A DNA stretch of 64,000 bases from Colletes latitarsis (Eukaryota > Arthropoda > Insecta > Hymenoptera > Colletidae). The DNA is taken from the NCBI RefSeq assembly GCF_051014445.1, contig NW_027488377.1, positions 4,774,001-4,838,000 on the forward strand. The letters are read 5' to 3'. The position numbers were made by a program, and so were the translations under genes. The notes beneath the pieces were generated by a model that was not told where the DNA came from, did no database searches, and saw only the letters and a list, made by a program, of their open reading frames with translations. This document shows positions 10,801-24,416 of this stretch, one piece after another. Position 1 is the first letter of the stretch. Each line of letters starts with the position of its first letter.

Positions 10801-13800
10801 GGACGCGCCAGATGAGGGCAAATATCAGACCTAACCGAGACATTACCGGCGTTATCCTCTAAAATACGAATCGGAACATGATTTTAATGACTGTTTCAGT
10901 GTGGTAGCACATTACTAAGAGATCCAAACCAGAAAAATCCCAGGATCGGGCCAACAAGAATGCGAGAAACGCGAAAGTACGAGCCACATGAGGGAAAATC
11001 CCAGACCTAACCCAGACATAACCAGCGTTATCCTCTAAAATATTAATCGCAACCACGTTTAGTTGACTGTTTTGGTGTGGTACCGCATTACTACGTGATC
11101 CAAACCGGAAAGAGGCCAGGATCTGGCCAACAAGAATGCGAAAAAGCGAAAGTACGAGCCAGATGTGGGCAAATCCCAGACCTACCCGAGACATAACCGG
11201 CGTTATCCTCTAAAATATTAATCGCAACCAGGTTTAATTGACTGTTTCAGTGTGGTACCACATTACTACGTGATCCAAACCAGTAAAAGCCCAGGATCTG
11301 GCCAACAAGAATGCGAAAAATGCGAAAGGACGCGCCAGATGAGGGCAAATATCAGACCTAACCGAGACATTACCGGCGTTATCCTGTAAAATACGAATCG
11401 GAACATGATTTTAATGACTGTTTCAGTGTGGTAGCACATTACTACGAGATCCAAACCAGAAAAATCCCAGGATCGGGCCAACAAGAATGCGAGAAACGCG
11501 AAAGTACGAGCCACATGAGGGAAAATCCCAGACCTAACCCAGACATAACCAGCGTTATCCTCTAAAATATTAATCGCAACCACGTTCAGTTGACTGTTTT
11601 GGTGTGGTACCGCATTACTACGTGATCCAAACCGGAAAGAGGCCAGGATCTGGCCAACAAGAATGCGAAAAAGCGAAAGTACGAGCCAGATGTGGGCAAA
11701 TCCCAGACCTACCCGAGACATAACCGGCGTTATCCTCTAAAATATTAATCGCATCCAGGTTTAATTGACTGTTTCAGTGTGGTACCACATTACTACGTGA
11801 TCCAAACCAGTAAAAGCCCAGGATCTGGCCAACAAGTAAGCGAAAAACGCGAATGTATGAGCCAGATTATTGCAAATACCAGAACTAACCCAGACATAAC
11901 CAGCGTTATCCTCTAAAATACTGATCGGAACCAGCTTCTATTGACTGTTTCAGTGTGGTACCACATAACTACGTGATCCACACCCGAAAAAGGCCAGGAT
12001 CTGGCCAACAAGTATGCGAAAAACGTGAAAGTACGAGCCAGATGAGGACAAATCCCAGACCTAACCGAGACATAACCGGCGTTATCCCCTAAAATATTAA
12101 TCGCAACCAGGTTTAATTGACTGTTTCGGTGTGGCACCGCATTACTACGTGATCCAAACTAGAGAAAGGCCAGGATCTGGCCAACAAGGATGAGAAAAAT
12201 GCGAATATATGATCCAGATGATTGCAAATACCAGAACTAACCCTGACATAACCAGCGTTATCCTCTAAAATACGCATCGGAACATGCTTTTAATGACTGT
12301 TTCAGTGTGGTACCACATTACTACGTGATCCAAACCAGAAAAAGCCCAGGATCGGGCCAACAAGAATGCGAAAAATGCGAAAGTACGAGTCAGATGAGGG
12401 AAAATCCCAGACCTAACCGAGACGTAACCGGCGTTATCCCCTAAAATATTAATCGCAACCAGGTACAATTGACTGTTTGGGTGTGGTACCGCATTGCTAC
12501 GATGATCCAAACCAGAAAGAGGCCAGGATCTGGCCAACAAGTATGCGCAAAATGCGAAAGTACGAGCCAGATGAGGGCAAATCCCAGACCAAACCGAGAC
12601 ATAAACGGCGTTATCCTCTAAAATATTAATCGCAACCAGGTTTAATTGACTGTTTCGGTGTGGTACTGCATTACTACGTGATCCAGACTAGAAAAAGGCC
12701 AGGATCTGGCCAACAAGTATGCGAAAAATGCGAAAGTACGAGCCAGATGAGGGCAAATCCCAAACCAAACCGAGACGTAACCGGCGTTATCCCCTAAAAT
12801 ATTAATCGCAACCAGGTATAATTGACTGTTTCGGTGTGGTACCGCATTGCTACGATGATCCAAACCAGAAATAGTCCAGGATCTGGCCAACAAGTATGCG
12901 AAAAATGCGAAAGAACGATCCAGATGAGGGCAAATCCCAGGCCTAACCGAGACATAACCGGCGTTATCCTCTAAAATATTAATTGCAACCAGGTTTAATT
13001 AACTGTTTCAGTGTGGTACCACATTACTACGTGATCCAAATCAGAAAATGCCCAGGATCTGGCCAACAAGTATGCGAAAAATGCGAAAGTACGAGCCAGA
13101 TGAGGGCAAATCCCAGACCTAACCGAGACATAACCGGCGTTATCCTCTAAAATATTAATCGCAACCAGGTTTATTTGACTGTTTCGGTGTGGTAACGCAT
13201 TACTGCGTGATCCAAACCAGATAAAGCCCAGGATCTGGCCAACAAGTATCAGAAGAATGCGAAAGTTCGAGCCAGATGAGGGCAAATCCCAGACCTAACC
13301 GAGACATAACCGGCGTTATCCTCTAAAATATTAATCGCAACCAGGTATAATTGACTGTTTCGGTGTGGTACCGCATTGCTATGATGATCCAAACCTGAAA
13401 GAGGCCAGGATCTGGCTAACAAGTATGCGAAAAATGCGAAAGTATGAGCCAGATGATAGCAAATACCAGAACTATGCCTGACATAACCAGCGTTATCCTC
13501 TAAAATACGAATCGGAACATGCTTTTAATGACTGTTTCGGTGTGGTAATACATTACTACGAGATCCAAACCAGAAAAATCCCAGGATCGGGCCAACAAGG
13601 ATGCGAGAAACGCGAAAGAACGAGCCACATGAGGGAAAATCCCAGACCCAACCGAGACATAACCGGCGTTATCCTCTGAGATATTAATCGCAACCAGGTT
13701 TATTTGACTGTTTCGGTGTGGTAACGCATTACTACGTGATCCAAACCAGATAAAGCCCAGGATCTGGCCAACAAGTATGCGAAAAATGCGGTAGTACAAT

Positions 13801-15086
13801 CCAGATGAGGGCAAATCCCAGACCTAACCCAGACAAAACCGGCGTTATGCCCTAAAATATTAATCGCAACCAGGTTTAATTGACTGTTTCGGTGTGGTAC
13901 CGCATTGCTACGATGTTCCAAACCAGAAAGAGGCCAGGATCTGGCTAACAAGTATGCGAAAAATGCGAAAGTACGAGCCAGATGAGGGCAAATCCCAGAC
14001 CAAGCCGAGACATAACCTGCGTTATCCTGTAAAATATTAATCGCAACCAGGTTTAATTGACTGTTTCGGTGTGGTACCGCATTGCTACGATGTTCCAAAC
14101 CAGAAAGAGGCCAGGATCTGGCTAACAAGTATGCGAAAAATGCGAAAGTACGAGCCAGATGAGGGCAAATCCCAGACCAAACCGAGACATAAACGGCGTT
14201 ATCCTCTAAAATATTAATCGCAACCAGGTTTAATTGACTGTTTCGGTGTGGTACTGCATTACTACGTGATCCAGACTAGAAAAAGGCCAGGATCTGGCCA
14301 ACAAGTATGCGAAAAATGCGAAAGTACGAGCCAGATGAGGGCAAATCCCAAACCAAACCGAGACGTAACCGGCGTTATCCCCTAAAATATTAATCGCAAC
14401 CAGGTATAATTGACTGTTTCGGTGTGGTACCGCATTGCTACGATGATCCAAACCAGAAAGAGTCCAGGATCTGGCCAACAAGTATGCGAAAAATGCGAAA
14501 GTACGAGCCACATGAGGGAAAATCCCAGACCTAACCCAGACATAACGGCGTTATCCGCTAAAATATTAATCGCAACCAGGTTTAATTGACTGTTTCGTTG
14601 TGGAACCACATTACTACGGGATCCAAACCAGAAAAAGCCCAGGATCTGGCCAACAGGTATGCGAAAAATGCGAAAGTACGAGCCAGATGAGGGCAAATCC
14701 CAGACCTAACCGAGACATAACCGGCGTTATCCTCTAAAATATTAATCGCAACCAGGTTTATTTGACTGTTTCGGTGTGGTAACGCATTACTGCGTGATCC
14801 AAACCAGATAAAGCCCAGGATCTGGCCAACAAGTATCAGAAGAATGCGAAAGTTCGAGCCAGATGAGGGCAAATCCCAGACCTAACCGAGACATAACCGG
14901 CGTTATCCTCTAAAATATTAATCGCAACCAGGTATAATTGACTGTTTCGGTGTGGTACCGCATTGCTATGATGATCCAAACCAGAAAGAGGCCAGGATCT
15001 GGCTAACGAGTATGCGAAAAATGCGAAAGTATGAGCCAGATGATAGCAAATACCAGAACTATGCCTGACATAACCAGCTTTATCCT
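7869..15086. repeat. Domain A HOR copy A2 (41 monomers, 7,218 bp)
   Basis: The copy starts with the same TAATACATTACTACGAGATCC monomer as A1 and ends where A3 starts. Its length is 41 x 176 + 2. It lacks one monomer relative to A1 and A3. At about 12,520-12,547 the GGCCAGGATCTGGCC-AACAAGTATGCG block passes directly from the monomer before the lost unit into the GCGCAAAATG monomer after it. From about 14,130 the end of A2 (GACTAGAAAAAGG, GGTATAATTG and GTTGTGGAACC monomers) matches A3, not A1. A2 therefore shows the A3-type tail. Confidence 0.92.
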
Positions 15087-18000
15087 CTAAAATACGAATC
15101 GGAACATGCTTTTAATGACTGTTTCGGTGTGGTAATACATTACTACGAGATCCAAACCAGAAAAATCCCAGGATCGGGCCAACAAGGATGCGAAAAATGC
15201 GAAAGGACGCGCCAGATGAGGGCAAATATCAGACCTTACCGAGACATTACCGGCGTTATCCTCTAAAATATTAATCGCAACCAGGTTCAATTGACTGTTT
15301 CGGTGTGGAACCGCATTACTACGTGATCCAAACCAGAAAAAACCCAGGAGCTGTTCAACAAGAATGCGAAAAATGCGAAAGTACGCGCCAGATGAGGGCA
15401 AATACCAGACCTAACCGAGACATTACCGGCATTATCCTCTAAAATATTAATCGCAACCAGGTATAATTGACTGTTTCGGTGTGGTACCGCATTACTACGT
15501 GATCCAAACCAGAAAAAGCCCAGGATCGGGCCAACAAGAATGCGAAAAATGCGAAAGTACGAGCCAGATGAGGGCAAATACCAGAACTATCCCAGACATA
15601 ACCAGCGTTATCCTCTAAAATATTATTCGCAACCAGGTTTAATTGACTGTTTCAGTCTGGTGCCACATTTCTAAGTGGTCCAAGCCAGAAGAAGGCCAGG
15701 ATCTGGCCAACAAGTATGCGAAAAATGCGAAGGTCCGAGCCAGATGAGGGCAAATACAAGACCTAACCGAGACATAACCGGCGTTATCCTCCAAAATATT
15801 ATTCGCAACCAGGTTCAATTGACTGTTTCGGTGTGGAACCACATTACTACGGGATCCAAACCAGAAAAAACCCAGGATCTGGCCAACAACTATGAGAAAA
15901 ACGCGAAAGTATGAGCCAGATGATTGCAAATACCAGAACTATCCCAGGCATAACCAGCGTTATCCTCTAAAATATTATTCTCATCCAGGTTTAATTGACT
16001 GTTTCGGTGTGGTACCACATTACTACGTGGTCCAAGCCAGAAAAAGGCCAGGATCTGGCCAACAAGAATGCGAAAAATGCGAAAGGACGCGCCAGATGAG
16101 GGCAAATATCAGACCTAACCGAGACATTACCGGCGTTATCCTCTAAAATATTAATCGCAACCAGGTTCAATTGACTGTTTCGGTGTGGAACCGCATTACT
16201 ACGTGATCCAAACCAGAAAAAACCCAGGAGCTGTTCAACAACTATGAGAAAAACGCGAAAGTACGAGCCAGATGGGGGCAAATCCCAGACCTAACCGAGA
16301 CATAACCAGCGTTATCCTCTAAAATATTAATCGCAACCACGTTTAATTGACTGTTTTGGTGTGGTACCTCATTACTACGTGATCCAAACCGGAAAGAGGC
16401 CAGCATCTGGCCAACAAGAATGCGAAAAAGCGAAAGTACGAGCCAGATGTGGGCAAATCCCTGACGTACCCGAGACATAACCGGCGTTATCCTCTAAAAT
16501 ATTAATCGCAACCAGGTTTAATTGACTGTTTCAGTGTGGTACCACATTACTACGTGATCCAAACCAGTAAAAGCCCAGGATCTGGCCAACAAGTAAGCGA
16601 AAAACGCGAATGTATGAGCCAGATGATTGCAAATACCAGAACTAACCCAGACATAACCAGCGTTATCCTCTAAAATATTATTCGCAATCAGGTTTAATTG
16701 ACTGTTTCAGTCTGGTGCCACTTTTCTACGTGGTCCAAGCCAGAAGAAGGCCAGGATCTGGCCAACAAGTATGCGAAAAATGCGAATGTCCGAGCCAGAT
16801 GAGGGCAAATACCAGACCTAACCGAGACATAACCGGCGTTATCCTCCAAAATATTAATCGCAACCAGGTTCAATTGACTGTTTCGGTGTGGAACCACATT
16901 ACTACGGGATCCAAACCAGAAAAAACCCAGGATCTGGCCAACAACTATGAGAAAAACGCGAAAGTATGAGCCAGATGATTGCAAATACCAGAACTATCCC
17001 AGGCATAACCAGCGTTATCCTCTAAAATATTATTCTCATCCAGGTTTAATTGACTGTTTCGGTGTGGTACCACATTACTACGTGGTCCAAGCCAGAAAAA
17101 GGCCAGGATCTGGCCAACAAGAATGCGAAAAATGCGAAAGGACGCGCCAGATGAGGGCAAATATCAGACCTAACCGAGACATTACCGGCGTTATCCTCTA
17201 AAATATTAATCGCAACCAGGTTCAATTGACTGTTTCGGTGTGGAACCGCATTACTACGTGATCCAAACCAGAAAAAACCCAGGAGCTGTTCAACAACTAT
17301 GAGAAAAACGCGAAAGTACGAGCCAGATGGGGGCAAATCCCAGACCTAACCGAGACATAACCAGCGTTATCCTCTAAAATATTAATCGCAACCACGATTA
17401 ATTGAATGTTTCGGTGTGGTACCGCATTACTACGTGATCCAAACCGGAAAGAGGCCAAGATCTGGCCAACAAGAATGCGAAAAAGCGAAAGTACGAGCCA
17501 GATGTGGGCAAATCCCAGACCTACCCGAGACATAACCGGCGTTATCCTCTAAAATATTAATCGCAACCAGGTTTAATTGACTGTTTCAGTCTGGTGCCAC
17601 TTTTCTACGTGGTCCAAGCCAGAAGAAGGCCAGGATCTGGCCAACAAGTATGCGAAAAATGCGAAGGTCCGAGCTAGATGAGGGCAAATACCAGACCTAA
17701 CCGAGACATAACCGGCGTTATCCTCCAAAATATTAATCGCAACCAGGTTCAATTGACTGTTTCGGTGTGGAACCACATTACTACGGGATCCAAACCAGAA
17801 AAAACCCAGGATCTGGCCAACAACTATGAGAAAAACGCGAAAGTATGGGCCAGATGATTGCAAATACCAGAACTATCCGAGGCATAACCAGCGTTATCCT
17901 CTAAAATATTATTCTCATCCAGGTTTAATTGACTGTTTCGGTGTGGTACCACATTACTACGTGGTCCAAGCCAGAAAAAGGCCAGGATCTGGCCAACAAG

Positions 18001-21000
18001 AATGCGAAAAATGCGAAAGGACGCGCCAGATGAGGGCAAATATCAGACCTAACCGAGACATTACCGGCGTTATCCTCTAAAATACGAATCGGAACATGAT
18101 TTTAATGACTGTTTCAGTGTGGTAGCACATTACTAAGAGATCCAAACCAGAAAAATCCCAGGATCGGGCCAACAAGAATGCGAGAAACGCGAAAGTACGA
18201 GCCACATGAGGGAAAATCCCAGACCTAACCCAGACATAACCAGCGTTATCCTCTAAAATATTAATCGCAACCACGTTTAGTTGACTGTTTTGGTGTGGTA
18301 CCGCATTACTACGTGATCCAAACCGGAAAGAGGCCAGGATCTGGCCAACAAGAATGCGAAAAAGCGAAAGTACGAGCCAGATGTGGGCAAATCCCAGACC
18401 TACCCGAGACATAACCGGCGTTATCCTCTAAAATATTAATCGCAACCAGGTTTAATTGACTGTTTCAGTGTGGTACCACATTACTACGTGATCCAAACCA
18501 GTAAAAGCCCAGGATCTGGCCAACAAGAATGCGAAAAATGCGAAAGGACGCGCCAGATGAGGGCAAATATCAGACCTAACCGAGACATTACCGGCGTTAT
18601 CCTGTAAAATACGAATCGGAACATGATTTTAATGACTGTTTCAGTGTGGTAGCACATTACTACGAGATCCAAACCAGAAAAATCCCAGGATCGGGCCAAC
18701 AAGAATGCGAGAAACGCGAAAGTACGAGCCACATGAGGGAAAATCCCAGACCTAACCCAGACATAACCAGCGTTATCCTCTAAAATATTAATCGCAACCA
18801 CGTTCAGTTGACTGTTTTGGTGTGGTACCGCATTACTACGTGATCCAAACCGGAAAGAGGCCAGGATCTGGCCAACAAGAATGCGAAAAAGCGAAAGTAC
18901 GAGCCAGATGTGGGCAAATCCCAGACCTACCCGAGACATAACCGGCGTTATCCTCTAAAATATTAATCGCATCCAGGTTTAATTGACTGTTTCAGTGTGG
19001 TACCACATTACTACGTGATCCAAACCAGTAAAAGCCCAGGATCTGGCCAACAAGTAAGCGAAAAACGCGAATGTATGAGCCAGATTATTGCAAATACCAG
19101 AACTAACCCAGACATAACCAGCGTTATCCTCTAAAATACTGATCGGAACCAGCTTCTATTGACTGTTTCAGTGTGGTACCACATAACTACGTGATCCACA
19201 CCCGAAAAAGGCCAGGATCTGGCCAACAAGTATGCGAAAAACGTGAAAGTACGAGCCAGATGAGGACAAATCCCAGACCTAACCGAGACATAACCGGCGT
19301 TATCCCCTAAAATATTAATCGCAACCAGGTTTAATTGACTGTTTCGGTGTGGCACCGCATTACTACGTGATCCAAACTAGAGAAAGGCCAGGATCTGGCC
19401 AACAAGGATGAGAAAAATGCGAATATATGATCCAGATGATTGCAAATACCAGAACTAACCCTGACATAACCAGCGTTATCCTCTAAAATACGCATCGGAA
19501 CATGCTTTTAATGACTGTTTCAGTGTGGTACCACATTACTACGTGATCCAAACCAGAAAAAGCCCAGGATCGGGCCAACAAGAATGCGAAAAATGCGAAA
19601 GTACGAGTCAGATGAGGGAAAATCCCAGACCTAACCGAGACGTAACCGGCGTTATCCCCTAAAATATTAATCGCAACCAGGTACAATTGACTGTTTGGGT
19701 GTGGTACCGCATTGCTACGATGATCCAAACCAGAAAGAGGCCAGGATCTGGCCAACAAGTATGCGAAAAATGCGAAAGTATGAGCCAGATGATTGCAAAT
19801 ACCAGAACTAACCCAGACATAACCAGCGTTATCCTCTAAAATATTAATCGCAACCAGGTTTAATTGACTGTTTCGGTGTGGTACTGCATTACTACGTGAT
19901 CCAGACCAGAAAAAGGCCAGGATCTGGCCAACAAGTATGCGCAAAATGCGAAAGTACGAGCCAGATGAGGGCAAATCCCAGACCAAACCGAGACATAAAC
20001 GGCGTTATCCTCTAAAATATTAATCGCAACCAGGTTTAATTGACTGTTTCGGTGTGGTACTGCATTACTACGTGATCCAGACTAGAAAAAGGCCAGGATC
20101 TGGCCAACAAGTATGCGAAAAATGCGAAAGTACGAGCCAGATGAGGGCAAATCCCAAACCAAACCGAGACGTAACCGGCGTTATCCCCTAAAATATTAAT
20201 CGCAACCAGGTATAATTGACTGTTTCGGTGTGGTACCGCATTGCTACGATGATCCAAACCAGAAATAGTCCAGGATCTGGCCAACAAGTATGCGAAAAAT
20301 GCGAAAGAACGATCCAGATGAGGGCAAATCCCAGGCCTAACCGAGACATAACCGGCGTTATCCTCTAAAATATTAATTGCAACCAGGTTTAATTAACTGT
20401 TTCAGTGTGGTAACACATTACTGCGTGATCCAAATCAGAAAATGCCCAGGATCTGGCCAACAAGTATGCGAAAAATGCGAAAGTACGAGCCAGATGAGGG
20501 CAAATCCCAGACCTAACCGAGACATAACCGGCGTTATCCTCTAAAATATTAATCGCAACCAGGTTTATTTGACTGTTTCGGTGTGGTAACGCATTACTGC
20601 GTGATCCAAACCAGATAAAGCCCAGGATCTGGCCAACAAGTATCAGAAGAATGCGAAAGTTCGAGGCAGATGAGGGCAAATCCCAGACCTAACCGAGACA
20701 TAACCGGCGTTATCCTCTAAAATATTAATCGCAACCAGGTATAATTGACTGTTTCGGTGTGGTACCGCATTGCTATGATGATCCAAACCTGAAAGAGGCC
20801 AGGATCTGGCTAACAAGTATGCGAAAAATGCGAAAGTATGAGCCAGATGATAGCAAATACCAGAACTATGCCTGACATAACCAGCGTTATCCTCTAAAAT
20901 ACGAATCGGAACATGCTTTTAATGACTGTTTCGGTGTGGTAATACATTACTACGAGATCCAAACCAGAAAAATCCCAGGATCGGGCCAACAAGGATGCGA

Positions 21001-24000
21001 GAAACGCGAAAGAACGAGCCACATGAGGGAAAATCCCAGACCCAACCGAGACATAACCGGCGTTATCCTCTGAGATATTAATCGCAACCAGGTTTATTTG
21101 ACTGTTTCGGTGTGGTAACGCATTACTACGTGATCCAAACCAGATAAAGCCCAGGATCTGGCCAACAAGTATGCGAAAAATGCGGTAGTACAATCCAGAT
21201 GAGGGCAAATCCCAGACCTAACCCAGACAAAACCGGCGTTATGCCCTAAAATATTAATCGCAACCAGGTTTAATTGACTGTTTCGGTGTGGTACCGCATT
21301 GCTACGATGTTCCAAACCAGAAAGAGGCCAGGATCTGGCTAACAAGTATGCGAAAAATGCGAAAGTACGAGCCAGATGAGGGCAAATCCCAGACCAAGCC
21401 GAGACATAACCTGCGTTATCCTGTAAAATATTAATCGCAACCAGGTTTAATTGACTGTTTCGGTGTGGTACCGCATTGCTACGATGTTCCAAACCAGAAA
21501 GAGGCCAGGATCTGGCTAACAAGTATGCGAAAAATGCGAAAGTACGAGCCAGATGAGGGCAAATCCCAGACCAAACCGAGACATAAACGGCGTTATCCTC
21601 TAAAATATTAATCGCAACCAGGTTTAATTGACTGTTTCGGTGTGGTACTGCATTACTACGTGATCCAGACTAGAAAAAGGCCAGGATCTGGCCAACAAGT
21701 ATGCGAAAAATGCGAAAGTACGAGCCAGATGAGGGCAAATCCCAAACCAAACCGAGACGTAACCGGCGTTATCCCCTAAAATATTAATCGCAACCAGGTA
21801 TAATTGACTGTTTCGGTGTGGTACCGCATTGCTACGATGATCCAAACCAGAAAGAGTCCAGGATCTGGCCAACAAGTATGCGAAAAATGCGAAAGTACGA
21901 GCCACATGAGGGAAAATCCCAGACCTAACCCAGACATAACGGCGTTATCCGCTAAAATATTAATCGCAACCAGGTTTAATTGACTGTTTCGTTGTGGAAC
22001 CACATTACTACGGGATCCAAACCAGAAAAAGCCCAGGATCTGGCCAACAGGTATGCGAAAAATGCGAAAGTACGAGCCAGATGAGGGCAAATCCCAGACC
22101 TAACCGAGACATAACCGGCGTTATCCTCTAAAATATTAATCGCAACCAGGTTTATTTGACTGTTTCGGTGTGGTAACGCATTACTGCGTGATCCAAACCA
22201 GATAAAGCCCAGGATCTGGCCAACAAGTATCAGAAGAATGCGAAAGTTCGAGCCAGATGAGGGCAAATCCCAGACCTAACCGAGACATAACCGGCGTTAT
22301 CCTCTAAAATATTAATCGCAACCAGGTATAATTGACTGTTTCGGTGTGGTACCGCATTGCTACGATGATCCAAACCAGAAAGAGGCCAGGATCTGGCTAA
22401 CAAGTATGCGAAAAATGCGAAAGTATGAGCCAGATGATAGCAAATACCAGAACTATGCCTGACATAACCAGCGTTATCCTCTAAAATACGAATCGGAACA
22501 TGCTTTTAATGACTGTTTCGGTGTGGTATTACATTACTACGAGATCCAAACCAGAAACATCCCAGGATCGGGCCAACAAGGATGCGAGAAACGCGAAAGA
22601 ACGAGCCACATGAGGGAAAATCCCAGACCCAACCGAGACATAACCGGCGTTATCCTCTAAGATATTAATCGCAACCAGCTTTATTTGACTGTTTCGGTGT
22701 GGTAACGCATTACTACGTGATCCAAACCAGATAAAGACCAGGATCTGGCCAACAAGTATGCGAAAAATGCGGTAGTACGATCCAGATGAGGGCAAATCCC
22801 AGACCTAACCCAGACAAAACCGGCGTTATCCCCTAAAATATTAATCGCAACCAGGTTTAATTGACTGTTTCGGTGTGGTACCGCATTACTACATGATCTA
22901 AACCAGAGAAAGGCCAGGATCTGGCCAACAAGGATGAGAAAAATGCGAATATATGATAAAGATGATTGCAAATACCAGAACTAACCCTGACATAACCAGC
23001 GTTATCCTCTAAAATACGCATCGGAACATGCTTTTAATGACTGTTTCAGTGTGGTAACACATTACTACGAGGTCCAAACCAGAAAAATCCCAGGATCGGG
23101 CCAACAAGAATGCGAGAAACGCGAAAGTACGAGCCACATGAGGGCAAATACCAGACCTAACCCAGACAAAATCGGCGTTATCCCCTAAAATATTAATCGC
23201 AACCAGGTATAATTGACTGTTTCGGTGTGGTACCACATTACTACGTGGTCCAAGCCAGAAAAAGGCCAGGATCTGGCCAACAAGAATGCGAAAAAGCGAA
23301 AGTACGAGCCAGATGTGGGCAAATCCCAGACCTACCCGAGACATAACCGGCGTTATCCTCTAAAATATTAATCGCAACCAGGTTTAATTGACTGTTTCAG
23401 TGTGGTACCACATTACTACGTGATCCAAACCAGTAAAAGCCCAGGATCTGGCCAACAAGTAAGCGAAAAACGCGAATGTATGAGCCAGATGATTGCAAAT
23501 CCCAGAACTAACCCAGACATAACCAGCGTTATCCTCTAAAATACTGATCGGAACCAGCTTCTATTGACTGTTTCAGTGTGGTACCACATTACTACGTGAT
23601 CCAAACCAGAAAAAGCCCAGGATCGGGCCAACAAGAATGCGAAAAATGCGAAAGTACGAGCCAGATGAGGGAAAATCCCAGACCTAACCGAGACGTAACC
23701 GGCGTTATCCCCTAAAATATTAATCGCAACCAGGTATAATTGACTGTTTCGGTGTGGTACCGCATTGCTACGATGATCCAAACCAGAAAGAGTCCAGGAT
23801 CTGGCCAACAAGTATGCGAAAAATGCGAAAGTACGAGCCACATGAGGGAAAATCCCAGACCTAACCCAGACATAACGGCGTTATCCGCTAAAATATTAAT
23901 CGCAACCAGGTTTAATTGACTGTTTCGTTGTGGAACCACATTACTACGGGATCCAAACCAGAAAAAGCCCAGGATCTGGCCAACAGGTATGCGAAAAATG

Positions 24001-24416
24001 CGAAAGTACGAGCCAGATGAGGGCAAATCCCAGACCTAACCGAGACATAACCGGCGTTATCCTCTAAAATATTAATCGCAACCAGGTTTATTTGACTGTT
24101 TCGGTGTGGTAACGCATTACTGCGTGATCCAAACCAGATAAAGCCCAGGATCTGGCCAACAAGTATCAGAAGAATGCGAAAGTTCGAGCCAGATGAGGGC
24201 AAATCCCAGACCTAACCGAGACATAACCGGCGTTATCCTCTAAAATATTAATCGCAACCAGGTATAATTGACTGTTTCGGTGTGGTACCGCATTGCTATG
24301 ATGATCCAAACCAGAAAGAGGCCAGGATCTGGCTAACGAGTATGCGAAAAATGCGAAAGTATGAGCCAGATGATAGCAAATACCAGAACTATGCCTGACA
24401 TAACCAGCTTTATCCT
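15087..24416. repeat. Domain A HOR copy A3 (53 monomers, 9,330 bp)
   Basis: Up to about 19.6 kb it follows A2 at a constant offset of 7,218, and from about 20 kb at 7,394, because A3 retains the monomer A2 lost. It is longer than A2 because of 11 extra monomers: the monomers around 21,690-22,350 recur at about 23,690-24,290, exactly 1,936 bp (11 x 176) later. The intervening stretch contains monomers absent from A1 and A2, for example CCAGCTTTATTTGAC at about 22,676 and the TGATAAAGATGATTGC monomer at about 22,955. The GCTAACGAGTATGCG variant near 15,005 is repeated near 24,335, again linking the ends of A2 and A3. Confidence 0.92.
22350..23690. repeat. Extra monomer block between the duplicated ends of A3
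   Basis: This is the part of A3 that has no counterpart in A1 or A2. It begins where the sequence changes from the GCTATGATGATCC version to GCTACGATGATCC and ends as the GTAACCGGCG/GGTATAATTG monomers resume. Marker monomers include GGTGTGGTATTACATT near 22,524, CCAGATAAAGACCAGG near 22,730, ACATGATCTAAACCAG near 22,890 and TGATAAAGATGATTGC near 22,955. All of them return in A4 at +9,330, so the expanded form was then copied on. Confidence 0.82.
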
